From assembly GCA_900104375.1 (NCBI GenBank), contig LT629302.1:1302001-1366000 (forward strand): a stretch of 64,000 nucleotides of DNA. Reading direction: 5' to 3'. This DNA comes from Flavobacteriaceae bacterium MAR_2010_188 (lineage in GTDB: Bacteria > Bacteroidota > Bacteroidia > Flavobacteriales > Flavobacteriaceae). Below are positions 1 through 8,897 of the stretch, one piece after another; within the stretch, counting starts at the first letter, position 1, and each line of letters starts with the position of its first letter. The position numbers and the translations under genes are program-made. The notes beneath the pieces were generated by a model that was given only the letters and a program-made list of their open reading frames with translations, did not search any database and was not told where the DNA came from.

Positions 1-110
1 GTAAAGCTGCTGGATTGGTATCCGGATTCAGTATAAGGCTAATCGTTTAAAATACAGTTATTATCGATGAAGTGTTGATAAGTATTTGCAACAAATTAAT
101 TACTAAATAG

Positions 111-139
111 TTGGCCGATACTAAAAAAACGTATATTAG
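111..139 (+). promoter_or_regulatory. candidate promoter for the small membrane protein gene
   Basis: TTG at about 111-113 and TATATTAG at about 132-139 are 18 bases apart. This resembles the Bacteroidota promoter (TTTG, 19-21 bases, TAnnTTTG) with one mismatch in the -7 box. It ends about 30 bases before the ATG at 169. Confidence 0.4.
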
Positions 140-168
140 CTTATAGAATACTATTAAATTACCTGATT

Positions 169-396
169 ATGTATGCAATTTTATTACTATTTCAGTTCCT
201 GGTTAGTACTACTAGCCTTACTGTTGTTCTTCTTATAATAACGGTAATCTTTGCATTTTTAATAGTCGGTGCTATTCTAAAAATGTACAAATTAAAAGCC
301 GAAAACAGAAGATTAACCGAAACAAATGACCATAGATTAGAGGTAGAAAATTCCTATAAGGATTTTACCGATGGACATCTATATGATAATAAATAA
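169..396 (+). CDS. small single-pass membrane protein, unknown function
   Basis: A 75-residue protein I do not recognise as a named family. Residues about 2-38 are strongly hydrophobic (one long or two short membrane segments). The tail is charged and hydrophilic (residues about 40-75, Lys/Glu/Arg/Asn rich) and could form a short helix or coiled coil. This layout suggests an inner-membrane anchor with a cytoplasmic tail. A plausible promoter lies just upstream. It is convergent with ettA, with only 9 bases between the stop codons, and no hairpin terminator fits there. Coding status is inferred from the clean membrane-anchor composition and the promoter; the function is unknown. Confidence 0.6.
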   Translation: MYAILLLFQFLVSTTSLTVVLLIITVIFAFLIVGAILKMYKLKAENRRLTETNDHRLEVENSYKDFTDGHLYDNK

Positions 397-405
397 TTAT
401 TTCGC

Positions 406-2097
406 CTACCGTACCAGCTTTCTATATTTGATTCGTTTCGGCATTAAATCCCCACCAAGTCTTTTCTTCTTATTTTCTTCGTAATCACTAAAACTACCTT
501 CAAAGAAGTAAACTTCCGAGTTGCCTTCAAATGCTAATATATGGGTACAGACTCTGTCTAAAAACCATCTGTCGTGAGAAATAACAACGGCGCAGCCAGC
601 AAAATTTTCTAATCCTTCCTCTAACGCTCGAAGCGTGTTAATATCCAAATCATTGGTTGGCTCATCGAGAAGAAGTACGTTACCTTCCTCTTTCAAGGTC
701 ATGGCCAAATGCAATCTGTTTCTTTCTCCACCAGATAACATTTTTACTTTCTTATTTTGTTCGCTTCCAGAGAAATTAAATCTGCTTAAATAGGCTCTAG
801 AATTAACCTGACGACCGCCCATCATGATGAGTTCTTGTTCATCACTAAAGTTTTGCCAAATCGTTTTTTCTATATCTATATTAGAATGCGCTTGATCTAC
901 ATAAGCAATCTTGGCTGTTTCCCCAACTACAAATTCTCCCTTGTCTGGTTGTTCCTCGCCCATTATCATCCTAAAGATGGTGGTTTTACCGGCTCCGTTT
1001 GGTCCGATGATACCAACTATACCAGCTTGAGGAAGTTTAAATTGTAAATTGTCATACAGCAGTTTTTCACCATATCCTTTAGCAACATTGGTGGCTTCTA
1101 TTACATTGGTTCCAAGACGTGGTCCATTAGGTATGTAAATCTCTAGCTTCTCGTCAAGTTGTTTTTGGTCTTGACTAATTAATTTATCGTAATTATTAAG
1201 ACGTGCTTTTTGTTTGGCCTGTCTTCCTTTTGGCGCCATTCGTACCCATTCTAATTCTCGTTCTAAAGTTTTCTGGCGCTTGCTGGCTTGTTTCTGTTCT
1301 TGAGCCATTCTTTTGGATTTCTGCTCTAACCAAGAGGAATAGTTTCCTTTCCACGGAATGCCTTCACCTCTATCTAATTCTAAAATCCAACCAGCGACAT
1401 TATCTAGAAAGTACCTATCGTGAGTTACTGCGATAACAGTTCCTTTATATTGAGCTAAATGATGTTCTAACCAATGTACGGATTCTGCATCTAAATGGTT
1501 GGTGGGCTCATCTAATAATAACACATCTGGCTCTTGTAATAATAATCTACAAAGAGCAACTCTTCTTCTTTCACCACCAGATAAATTTTTGATTGGCCTA
1601 TCCCCTTCTGGAGTTCTTAAGGCATCCATTGCTATTTCTAACTTAGTATCTAACTCCCAAGCGTTAGATGCATCAATTTTATCTTGAAGCTCTGCTTGAC
1701 GGTTCATCAACTTTTCCATTTTGTCAGGATTAGAATAAACTTCTTCCAATCCAAACATATCGTTGATCTTATTATATTCATCCAGAATTGCTACTGTTTC
1801 TGCAGCACCTTCGCGGACAATTTCAATCACCGTTTTATCTTCATCTAATTTTGGCTCTTGTTCTAGATATCCTACAGAATATCCTGGAGCAAAAACAACA
1901 TCCCCGCGATAGTTTGTGTCGGCTCCTGCAATAATTTTCAACAAAGTAGATTTTCCCGAACCGTTTAGACCCAATATTCCAATCTTGGCTCCGTAGAAAA
2001 AGCTCAAATAAATATTTTTTAAAACTGGAGTATTCGCACCTTGATAGGTTTTTGTTACTCCGGTCATTGAAAAGATTACCTTCTTATCATCACTCAT
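406..2097 (-). CDS. ettA: ABC-F translation factor EttA (energy-dependent translational throttle)
   Basis: This soluble ABC-F ATPase carries two nucleotide-binding domains and no membrane segments. The first Walker A, GLNGSGKST, is at residues 43-51, followed by the signature LSGGERRR near 173 and DEPTNHLD. The second half has GPNGAGKTT, LSGGERNR and DEPTNDLD. The charged linker between the domains (about residues 240-320) and the total of 563 residues match EttA (about 555 in E. coli) better than Uup or antibiotic-resistance ABC-F proteins. EttA binds the ribosomal E site and gates entry into elongation according to the ATP/ADP ratio. The C-terminal tail is basic. It is likely a single gene or transcribed with the small membrane gene upstream. 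Confidence 0.93.
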   Translation of the reverse strand: MSDDKKVIFSMTGVTKTYQGANTPVLKNIYLSFFYGAKIGILGLNGSGKSTLLKIIAGADTNYRGDVVFAPGYSVGYLEQEPKLDEDKTVIEIVREGAAETVAILDEYNKINDMFGLEEVYSNPDKMEKLMNRQAELQDKIDASNAWELDTKLEIAMDALRTPEGDRPIKNLSGGERRRVALCRLLLQEPDVLLLDEPTNHLDAESVHWLEHHLAQYKGTVIAVTHDRYFLDNVAGWILELDRGEGIPWKGNYSSWLEQKSKRMAQEQKQASKRQKTLERELEWVRMAPKGRQAKQKARLNNYDKLISQDQKQLDEKLEIYIPNGPRLGTNVIEATNVAKGYGEKLLYDNLQFKLPQAGIVGIIGPNGAGKTTIFRMIMGEEQPDKGEFVVGETAKIAYVDQAHSNIDIEKTIWQNFSDEQELIMMGGRQVNSRAYLSRFNFSGSEQNKKVKMLSGGERNRLHLAMTLKEEGNVLLLDEPTNDLDINTLRALEEGLENFAGCAVVISHDRWFLDRVCTHILAFEGNSEVYFFEGSFSDYEENKKKRLGGDLMPKRIKYRKLVR

Positions 2098-2139
2098 ATA
2101 ACTTCAATTTATATTCTGTAAATTTTCTTATTCTAACAG

Positions 2140-2322
2140 TTAAACTCGGCCTTTTAATGCGTTAAAGACCCAAGCAATTGCAAAAAACCCAATACCTACT
2201 GCCGCAAAACCCCAGCCGGCCACTTCATTGTACCTAAATGCACCAAGTGCAATAAGTCCAAGTCCGACCATTATCATTATGGTGGTAGCCCACGCCAGCA
2301 CTGTATTTTTATTCATCGACAT
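2140..2322 (-). CDS. small two-helix membrane protein (CAL67264-like)
   Basis: A 60-residue protein with two hydrophobic segments (about residues 8-28 and 33-54) separated by a short polar turn containing RYNEVAGWG, ending in a basic KGRV. It resembles a short membrane-protein family seen next to ettA in flavobacteria, which I recall as the CAL67264 family; this is from memory. It lies 42 bases upstream of ettA on the same strand and downstream of the terminator at 2370-2397, so it may start its own transcript that includes ettA. The function is unknown. Confidence 0.7.
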   Translation of the reverse strand: MSMNKNTVLAWATTIMIMVGLGLIALGAFRYNEVAGWGFAAVGIGFFAIAWVFNALKGRV

Positions 2323-2369
2323 AATTAGTGATTTGAAAGTTAGAGAATCACAAATATCGTTTTTTTAAC

Positions 2370-2397
2370 CAAAAAAAGCACCTTTAGAAGGTGCTTA
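2370..2397 (-). terminator. intrinsic terminator of the pirin operon
   Basis: On the minus strand AAGCACCTT, a three-base loop and AAGGTGCTT form a perfect 9-bp stem, followed by a run of seven T. It sits about 23 bases after the pirin stop codon and closes the FMN reductase-GNAT-MarR-pirin operon. Confidence 0.85.
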
Positions 2398-2419
2398 ATT
2401 TAATCTTATCCGTACAATC

Positions 2420-3154
2420 TTATGGAAGTGGCACTTCTATAAAAAGAACAGAAGAATCTTCATTTGCTTTTATGTTGAATTTTTCAATCTGTGAGATACC
2501 AATTGCATCCCTTTTCTCTAATGTTACTGAATCGGTTAAGACTTCACCTGTAATATTCAACATATAAACACCATGATTTTGGCTCTTAATATTATAGGTG
2601 AATTCTTTATCCTTCTCCAAATCTATTCTAGAAATCTGTGCATCTTGATGAATGGTTAAACTTCCATCAACCGGATTGTCAATAGAAGAAACCAAAACTT
2701 GAAGGTTGTCTTTCCTTTTAGCGACATCAAACTTTTTCTGTCCGTATCTCGGTTCAACATTTTGTTTGTTTGGAATTATCCAAATTTGAAAAAGGCGAAG
2801 TTTTTCTGTAGGGGAACCATTCATTTCTGAATGCTGTACACCAGTTCCGGCAGACATGATCTGAACTTCGCCTACATTAATTGGTTGCCACTCGTTATGC
2901 ATAGAGTCACGATGCTTTAGAGCACCCTCTAGCGGTATGGTAATTATTTCCATATTCTCGTGCGGATGAGTGCCAAAACCCATTCCTGGACCTACTATAT
3001 CGTCATTTAAGACTCTTAATGCCCCGAACTGCATTTTTTTAGGATCATAATAATTGGCAAAACTAAAAGAATGTGCTGCCTGTAACCAACCGTGATTGGC
3101 AAACCCTCTGTCCGCGGCACGGTAAACTTGCATGTTTTTGTTTATAGTTTCCAT
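2420..3154 (-). CDS. pirin family protein (YhhW-type bicupin)
   Basis: A 244-residue pirin with the usual N-terminal pattern: RAADRGFANHGW, FSFANYYDP, then the metal-binding cupin segment GFGTHPHENMEII with GALKHRDS and VQHSEMNGS. These His and Glu residues are the Fe-binding set of pirins such as E. coli YhhW, which has quercetin 2,3-dioxygenase activity in vitro. No signal peptide, so it is cytoplasmic. It is last in an apparent operon with a MarR regulator (26-base gap), a GNAT and an FMN reductase, suggesting a role in response to electrophiles or redox-active aromatics. The physiological substrate cannot be read from the sequence. Confidence 0.88.
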   Translation of the reverse strand: METINKNMQVYRAADRGFANHGWLQAAHSFSFANYYDPKKMQFGALRVLNDDIVGPGMGFGTHPHENMEIITIPLEGALKHRDSMHNEWQPINVGEVQIMSAGTGVQHSEMNGSPTEKLRLFQIWIIPNKQNVEPRYGQKKFDVAKRKDNLQVLVSSIDNPVDGSLTIHQDAQISRIDLEKDKEFTYNIKSQNHGVYMLNITGEVLTDSVTLEKRDAIGISQIEKFNIKANEDSSVLFIEVPLP

Positions 3155-3180
3155 AATTGGTAATTTTTAATCTTTATTTT

Positions 3181-3621
3181 TTAATCTCTCATTTTATCTA
3201 ATAAATCACTCAAATTCTGTGCTTCAGCTTCCGAAAGATTTTTGGTCAAACTATTGTCGAAATCAATACTGATGGAATCCAAAAGCTTTATTCCTTGTTT
3301 AGTAATCTTTACATTGACGACCCGACGGTCCGTAGGACAATCAATTCTTTCAATTAAATTTTTTGCGCACAATTTGTCCATCAGACGGGTTGCGTTAGGC
3401 GACTTTTCTATCATTCTTGACTTTATGGTCTGAACTTTTAATGGTTTATTGGCTCCATTTAAAATCCTGAGGATATTAAACTGCTGAGGCGAAATACCAA
3501 ATGGCTTAAAAAATTCTATTTGGTAGTTCATAATCCAATTTGCGGTATATAAAATATTTAGTAATGCCTTAATCTTTTCATTTTTAAAAGTTGAATTTAT
3601 ATCCTTGGCCAAGTCGCCCAT
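3181..3621 (-). CDS. MarR family transcriptional regulator
   Basis: A 146-residue winged-helix protein. The segment from about residue 35 (PFGISPQQFNILRILNG) through SRMIEKSPNATRLMDKL to CPTDRRVVNVKITKQG is the MarR DNA-binding core with the wing motif DRRVV. It probably forms a dimer that represses its own operon and is released by a small ligand or by thiol oxidation. There is one Cys just before the wing (NLIERIDCPTDRR) and another in KLCAKNL, so a redox switch is possible but not shown. It lies between a GNAT gene (5-base gap) and a pirin gene (26-base gap). Confidence 0.9.
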   Translation of the reverse strand: MGDLAKDINSTFKNEKIKALLNILYTANWIMNYQIEFFKPFGISPQQFNILRILNGANKPLKVQTIKSRMIEKSPNATRLMDKLCAKNLIERIDCPTDRRVVNVKITKQGIKLLDSISIDFDNSLTKNLSEAEAQNLSDLLDKMRD

Positions 3622-3626
3622 AGTAT

Positions 3627-3908
3627 TTATTTTAGTACATCAGAATATGATGAATTTTCTTTGAATACTTCTCTAGCAAACGGACACTGAGGGATTATCT
3701 TTTTATTATTCTCCCTGGCATAATCAACAGCTTCTTTTACCAACTTGCCACCAAGTCCTTCTTTACGATGTTTTTCGTTTACAAAAGTGTGATCGATAAC
3801 CATCACGATTTCATCCCTATTCTTATAGGTCATTTCGGCGATTTCTTCTCCGTTATCATTCGAGAAAAATTTCCCGCCAGATGCGCTTTTTGTATGTTCA
3901 ATTTCCAT
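3627..3908 (-). CDS. small GNAT-like N-acetyltransferase (YjdJ type)
   Basis: A 93-residue protein of the short GNAT-related class (Acetyltransf_CG / YjdJ type). It shows the core EIAEMTYKNRDEIVMVIDHTFV, the acetyl-CoA binding turn HRKEGLGGKLVKEAVDYAR and the conserved C-terminal IIPQCPFAREVF, where the PxCPF motif is typical of this class. It lacks the longer N-terminal strands of ordinary GNAT enzymes, as the family does. The substrate is unknown. The gene is one base from the FMN reductase stop codon and five bases from the MarR gene, so it is clearly cotranscribed. Confidence 0.85.
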   Translation of the reverse strand: MEIEHTKSASGGKFFSNDNGEEIAEMTYKNRDEIVMVIDHTFVNEKHRKEGLGGKLVKEAVDYARENNKKIIPQCPFAREVFKENSSYSDVLK

Positions 3909-3909
3909 A

Positions 3910-4440
3910 TTATATGGTGTTTTTAAAGGTTTGTACTTTTTCTTTTAATTCGTTATTAAGCTCTTTGTTGACGATTTCTCCATCTCTAAAGTTCTCGGGA
4001 AAAGACGGAAGTGAAAAACTGTCTACTATCTTGGCTCCCATTCTCGGGAATCTATCCATTGCAATTTGCAGGACTGACGCACCTCCTCTAGGACCTGGTG
4101 AGGCAGCCATCAGCAGCATTGGTTTATTTGAGAAAACTTCTTTTTCAATCCTCGATAACCAATCAAATAGATTTTTAAAAACCGTAGAATAAGCTCCGTT
4201 ATGTTCTGCGAGGGAAAGCATTATACCATCACTTTCGTCAATTAGTGATTTGAATCGTTTTGCTTCAGCATGAATGCCTTTCTCTTTTTCTAAATCGATA
4301 CCATATAAAGGTAAATCGAAATTATTTAAGTCCAATATGTCTACTTTAACCTCTTCTAACAACCCGCTTGCGTAGGTTACCAACTTTTTATTTATGGATA
4401 CCGAACTATTGCTTCCGGCGAATGCTATTATATTCTTCAT
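3910..4440 (-). CDS. NAD(P)H-dependent FMN reductase
   Basis: A 176-residue flavodoxin-fold protein of the NADPH-dependent FMN reductase family (ChrR/azoreductase/ArsH relatives). The phosphate loop AGSNSSVSINKKL is at residues 8-20, followed by DILDLNNFDLPLYGIDLE, the central ADGIMLSLAEHNGAY-like segment (here SDGIMLSLAEHNGAYS) and the loop MLMAASPGPRGGASVL. Such enzymes reduce quinones, azo dyes, chromate or FMN with two electrons. It is first in the FMN reductase-GNAT-MarR-pirin operon and has a good promoter candidate just upstream, which points to a stress-inducible detoxification unit. Confidence 0.88.
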   Translation of the reverse strand: MKNIIAFAGSNSSVSINKKLVTYASGLLEEVKVDILDLNNFDLPLYGIDLEKEKGIHAEAKRFKSLIDESDGIMLSLAEHNGAYSTVFKNLFDWLSRIEKEVFSNKPMLLMAASPGPRGGASVLQIAMDRFPRMGAKIVDSFSLPSFPENFRDGEIVNKELNNELKEKVQTFKNTI

Positions 4441-4462
4441 GCGTATGTTTTCTTATTTGATG

Positions 4463-4493
4463 TAAAAATACACTAAATAAATTTATATTCCAA
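4463..4493 (-). promoter_or_regulatory. candidate promoter of the FMN reductase-GNAT-MarR-pirin operon
   Basis: On the minus strand TTG (about 4491-4493) is followed after 20 bases by TATTTTTA (about 4463-4470), close to the Bacteroidota consensus. An ATTTA...TAAAT inverted pair (about 4481-4500) overlaps the -33 region and could be the MarR operator; this second point is weak. Confidence 0.45.
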
Positions 4494-4602
4494 GGTAAAT
4501 ACTTCCATGTAATATAAATTAACTTCCTTTTAAGGATTTTATTAAAGACTTCCTTTTTAAAGACCGATTAGACTTTTGTAATTTAGCTGCAAACACATGT
4601 AA

Positions 4603-6231
4603 ATGGATATCAACTTCAATAAAAACGAAGATCATAATAAATTACTCCTCTCTGATTTAAGACAAAAATTGTCTAAAGTTAAATTAGGCGGAGGTCAAAA
4701 AAGTATCGACAAACATCACGCAAAAGGAAAAATGACCGCAAGGGAGCGGGTGAACTATCTTTTGGATTCATCTAAGAAATCCATAGAAATCGGTGCATTT
4801 GCTGGAGATGGAATGTACGAAGAACAGGGCGGCTGTCCTTCTGCTGGAGTTATCGTGAAAATCGGCTACGTTTCTGGAAAGCAATGTATCGTGGTGGCCA
4901 ATGATGCCACGGTTAAAGCAGGTGCATGGTTTCCTATTACTGCCAAGAAAAATTTACGGGCCCAAGAGATTTCGATGGAAAACAAACTGCCTATAATTTA
5001 TCTGGTAGATAGTGCAGGAGTTTTTCTGCCTCTTCAGGATGAAATCTTTCCGGACAAGGAACATTTTGGTAGAATTTTTAGGAATAACGCCATAATGAGC
5101 AGTATGGGTATTACCCAGATAGCCGCCGTAATGGGAAGTTGTGTTGCGGGAGGTGCCTATTTACCTATTATGAGCGATGAAGCTTTAATAGTCGATAAAA
5201 CCGGAAGCATTTTTTTGGCAGGAAGCTATTTGGTAAAAGCAGCAATTGGTGAGTCTATCGATAATGAAACTCTAGGTGGAGCGACGACACATTGCGAAAT
5301 TTCTGGGGTAACTGATTATAAGGCGAAAGACGATAAAGATGCACTGGATAGGATTAAGTCTATTGTAGGGAAGATTGGGGATTACGACAAAGCTGGTTTT
5401 AATAGAATTAAATCTGAAAAACCTGCAGGTAATCCTGATGATATGTTTGGGATTTTACCCCGGACAAGAAGCGAGCAATATGATATGAAGGAAATTATAA
5501 AACGCTTGGTCGATAATTCAGAATTTGATGAATACAAAGAAGGATACGGTAAAACCATTATCACCGCCTATGCACGGATTGAAGGTTGGGCCGTTGGCAT
5601 TGTGGCGAACCAAAGAAAATTAGTTAAAACTAAACAGGGTGAAATGCAATTTGGCGGAGTTATATATAATGACTCAGCTGATAAGGCCACCCGTTTTATA
5701 GCGAATTGCAATCAAAAGAAAATTCCGTTGGTGTTTATACAAGATGTTACCGGTTTTATGGTGGGAAGCAAGAGCGAGCACTCCGGAATTATAAAGGATG
5801 GCGCAAAGATGGTGAACGCGGTTTCTAACAGCGTAGTGCCGAAATTCACGATTATTATCGGGAATAGTTATGGTGCTGGCAATTATGCGATGTGCGGAAA
5901 AGCTTATGACCCGAGATTGATTGTTGCATGGCCAAGCGCAGAACTTGCAGTTATGAGCGGCAATAGCGCAGCAAAGGTATTGCTTCAAATTGAAACTGCT
6001 TCATTAAAGAAAAAAGGAGAAACAATTACTCCAGAAAAAGAAGAAGAAATGTTCAACAAAATTAAGCAGAGATATGATGAACAAGTTTCGCCATATTATG
6101 CGGCTTCGAGATTGTGGACAGATGCAATAATAGATCCTTTGGATACCAGAACTTGGATTAGTATGGGAATTGAGGCAGCAGACCATTCACCGATTAAAAA
6201 GAAATTCAATATGGGAATTTTGCAAGTTTAA
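4603..6231 (+). CDS. acyl-CoA carboxylase beta (carboxyltransferase) subunit
   Basis: A 542-residue carboxyltransferase of the crotonase-fold AccD/PccB/MccB family. The N-terminal entry motif KHHAKGKMTARERVNYLLD is present. The first half contains the acyl-CoA oxyanion region (MGSCVAGGAYLPIMSDE) and SGVTDY; the second half has the carboxybiotin-side motif VFIQDVTGFMVGSKSEHSG and GNSYGAGNYAMCGKAYDP. The motif set is closest to methylcrotonyl-CoA carboxylase beta, but propionyl-CoA is possible. No biotin carboxylase or biotin carrier gene is adjacent, so the alpha subunit must be encoded elsewhere. An MFS transporter follows after 16 bases. Confidence 0.88.
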   Translation: MDINFNKNEDHNKLLLSDLRQKLSKVKLGGGQKSIDKHHAKGKMTARERVNYLLDSSKKSIEIGAFAGDGMYEEQGGCPSAGVIVKIGYVSGKQCIVVANDATVKAGAWFPITAKKNLRAQEISMENKLPIIYLVDSAGVFLPLQDEIFPDKEHFGRIFRNNAIMSSMGITQIAAVMGSCVAGGAYLPIMSDEALIVDKTGSIFLAGSYLVKAAIGESIDNETLGGATTHCEISGVTDYKAKDDKDALDRIKSIVGKIGDYDKAGFNRIKSEKPAGNPDDMFGILPRTRSEQYDMKEIIKRLVDNSEFDEYKEGYGKTIITAYARIEGWAVGIVANQRKLVKTKQGEMQFGGVIYNDSADKATRFIANCNQKKIPLVFIQDVTGFMVGSKSEHSGIIKDGAKMVNAVSNSVVPKFTIIIGNSYGAGNYAMCGKAYDPRLIVAWPSAELAVMSGNSAAKVLLQIETASLKKKGETITPEKEEEMFNKIKQRYDEQVSPYYAASRLWTDAIIDPLDTRTWISMGIEAADHSPIKKKFNMGILQV

Positions 6232-6247
6232 CTTTCAGATATAATCT

Positions 6248-7534
6248 ATGCTAAAAGCAAAAACTGAGCAACCTCTCTATCTCATTCTTATATTAATCTT
6301 AGCGGGCGAAGCGGTTTTTATCTTACCGTTTGTACTGGCAAGGATTTTTAGACCAACTTTCCTAAATGTTTTTAATATAGATAACTTTGAACTGGGAATT
6401 TGTTTCTCGGTATACGGAGTAGTTGCCATGATTTCTTATTTATTTGGTGGAGCCCTAGCAGATAAATTTCATCCTAAAAATTTAATGTCCCTAGCACTTA
6501 TACTCACTGGTCTGGGAGGATTTTATATGGCAACTTTTCCTGTTGGTAATTCTCTTAAAATATTGTTTGGATACTGGGGGTTCACTACTATATTCCTGTT
6601 TTGGTCAGCTATGATAAAGGCCACTAGAATTTGGGGAGGCGAAACGATGCAAGGAAAAGCATTTGGTTTTTTGGATGGTGGTAGAGGCATTGTTGCTGCT
6701 ACTTTTGGGGTTATTGGCGTTTTTATTTTTTCGCTTTTTACAAATAGCGATTTAGCCGAATCTGATCTTGAAGAACGCACCCAAGCATTTAGATACGTCA
6801 TTATAATCACTTCTACCCTGGTGATCCTAATCGGCATAATTGTTTTTCTTTTTCTTAAAGAACTCAAATCCTCAAATTTTAAAGAATATGATAAAAGCCT
6901 AATTACCCTTGCAGGTTTCAAAACGGTCATAAAGATTCGAAGCGTTTGGCTTTTAATGGTCATAATCATGAGTGCCTATGTGGGTTATAAGCTTACGGAT
7001 GATATATCTTTATATGCCAATAAAGTAATGGGATTTAATGAAATAGAATCCGCGAACATCGGAACACTCATGCTTTTTTTAAGGCCTGTCGTCGGGATAA
7101 GTATTGGTTTTTTAGCTGATCGCAGTAAAGCATCTCTGTGGATTATTATCGGATTTATTATTTCAATTTTAAGCAGTGCGGTGTTTACTTCTGGATTTAT
7201 AATTAATGGTGAAATAATACTTTTTTTTCTTAGCGTTATTTTAATGGGAATCGGCGTTTATGCTGCACGGGTGCTATATTTTGCTGTTTTGAAAGAAGGA
7301 AATATTCCACTCGCCCTAACAGGGACTGCAGTGGGAGTTATTTCGTTGGTCGGTTACACCCCCGACATATTTGTTGGCCCTATAATGGGATATTTTTTAG
7401 ATGAAAACCCAGGGATTGTTGGGCACCAAATGGTGTTTGCCTTCTTAGGTGTTTTTTCTATTATCGGTCTTATCGCTTCAATAGTCTTCTATAGGGTTGC
7501 AAAATTTGAAAATTATAAAGCCTTAATTTCCTAG
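6248..7534 (+). CDS. MFS transporter
   Basis: A 428-residue protein with about 12 hydrophobic segments and the MFS loop motif GGALADKFHPKNLM between helices 2 and 3, with a related FLADRSKASLW in the second half. It resembles the OxlT/NarK-like anion or organic acid transporters of the MFS, but the substrate cannot be assigned. It follows the acyl-CoA carboxylase gene by 16 bases and is probably cotranscribed, so a carboxylate linked to that pathway is a reasonable guess. Its last 12 bases overlap the end of the convergent M24 peptidase gene. Confidence 0.85.
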   Translation: MLKAKTEQPLYLILILILAGEAVFILPFVLARIFRPTFLNVFNIDNFELGICFSVYGVVAMISYLFGGALADKFHPKNLMSLALILTGLGGFYMATFPVGNSLKILFGYWGFTTIFLFWSAMIKATRIWGGETMQGKAFGFLDGGRGIVAATFGVIGVFIFSLFTNSDLAESDLEERTQAFRYVIIITSTLVILIGIIVFLFLKELKSSNFKEYDKSLITLAGFKTVIKIRSVWLLMVIIMSAYVGYKLTDDISLYANKVMGFNEIESANIGTLMLFLRPVVGISIGFLADRSKASLWIIIGFIISILSSAVFTSGFIINGEIILFFLSVILMGIGVYAARVLYFAVLKEGNIPLALTGTAVGVISLVGYTPDIFVGPIMGYFLDENPGIVGHQMVFAFLGVFSIIGLIASIVFYRVAKFENYKALIS

Positions 7535-8860
7535 TTGCTTTTTAACTCTAGGAATAGTCATTAAATTGGTCTGCCTGCCATTAACGTATCTAAATCCATC
7601 TTCTCGAAAAAAACCGGCTTCTTCTAGCATTACCCGAATATCCCGATTCCATTCCTCAATAAACACTGTGGTGTTTAATTCGATTGCATAAACTGTATTA
7701 GGAAATAATTTATAATCCCCGGCTCCTTCTACTCCACCCTGTGCATCCCACATTCCGATGGTCGGCCCAGAAGAATGACCGTAACTTCCCAGCGGATGAG
7801 TATAAATTGAAGGCTTTAATCCTTCAGATTTTGCTTGCTCTAAAGCACTAGATAGTATTGTATTTCCTGATAGACCATTTTTAAAATTTGAGGTCAGAAT
7901 ATCTTGAAGCCTATTTCCTTTATTCAAAGCTTCAACTAAAAATTTTGGTGCTTCTAATTCGTTTGGCTTTAACACATAGGCCAATTCTTGGCAATCGGTA
8001 TTCAACCTCATATAGGTTATTCCGAAATCACAATGCAACAAATCCCCCGGGAGAATTATCATATCGCCTGGGCGGTCCGAAAAGGAATAAAGATGTCCCT
8101 CTAATTGTTCTTCGTTCCGCTGAATGTCTACCGTAGGATGAAACCATGTATTTAGACCTAAATCAGTCACTTTTTGCCTCATCCACCACTCTACTTCAGC
8201 AGTTGTAGTAATCCCAGCGGTAATAACATCTTCAGAAAAAGCTTCAGATATTATATCGTGAGTAATATCGACCAATTGATCGTAAATTACCATTTCTCTT
8301 GGCGTGCGGGTTTCTATCCAAGAAACCGCCAGCTCCTCGGCAGAGACAACTTTATTTTGGTATTTCTTTGGCAGAACTTCTAGAAATTCATCATAATCAG
8401 TTTTGTCAAGTCCATCGGAAATATTAAAATGAGTTGAATAATTGAGCCCGATTTTTTGCGGATTTCTCTCTTCAATCAATTGCACCAATCGTTTCCATTG
8501 ATTTGGTTCCTTATCTTTATCCCAAGCCGAAATAATATTCTCACCAAAATTATATCTTGCCACCGCCAACTTTTCGATGGTATCATTTTTCTTGTCACGG
8601 TAAAACATAATAATAGTTCTTCTTCTTGCATTTAACCAAGTAGCCGGCAACATAGTTTTGAGAACTGGGTCTTCGTTATATTCCCTAGAAATCAATATCC
8701 ACATATCAATATCGGCCTTGTCCATTAACTGCGGCAAAAGATTATTAAAACGGTCTGCCAAAACTTCGTCCACCACCCTGGCTTGTTCTTTTTCAGACAG
8801 TATTTGCTGTGCGTGAAGTTGAAAATTGAAAATGCAGAGTATTAATAAAATTCTTTTCAT
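7523..8860 (-). CDS. secreted M24 family metallopeptidase (Xaa-Pro peptidase-like)
   Basis: A 445-residue protein with an N-terminal signal peptide (about residues 1-17, ending QLHAQ), so it is periplasmic or exported. The N-terminal half is a creatinase-like domain and the C-terminal half a pita-bread fold. Metal-ligand candidates are the Asp residues in LLHCDFGITYMRLNTDC, the His in THPLGSYGHSSGP, and the Glu residues in IELNTTVFIEEW and VMLEEAGFF. The family cleaves Xaa-Pro bonds or related dipeptides with two Mn or Zn ions. The first metal Asp sits in a slightly unusual CDFG context. It is convergent with the MFS gene (12-base overlap). Confidence 0.87.
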   Translation of the reverse strand: MKRILLILCIFNFQLHAQQILSEKEQARVVDEVLADRFNNLLPQLMDKADIDMWILISREYNEDPVLKTMLPATWLNARRRTIIMFYRDKKNDTIEKLAVARYNFGENIISAWDKDKEPNQWKRLVQLIEERNPQKIGLNYSTHFNISDGLDKTDYDEFLEVLPKKYQNKVVSAEELAVSWIETRTPREMVIYDQLVDITHDIISEAFSEDVITAGITTTAEVEWWMRQKVTDLGLNTWFHPTVDIQRNEEQLEGHLYSFSDRPGDMIILPGDLLHCDFGITYMRLNTDCQELAYVLKPNELEAPKFLVEALNKGNRLQDILTSNFKNGLSGNTILSSALEQAKSEGLKPSIYTHPLGSYGHSSGPTIGMWDAQGGVEGAGDYKLFPNTVYAIELNTTVFIEEWNRDIRVMLEEAGFFREDGFRYVNGRQTNLMTIPRVKKQLGN

Positions 8861-8897
8861 CTATAAGGGTTTTTGGAATCTATTACAATTTGAAGTA

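Noticed and set aside
1-50. possible 3' end of a gene entering from the left
   Set aside because: Two frames stay open from the window edge (stops at about 34-36 and 48-50) and neither tail is recognisable, so I cannot choose.
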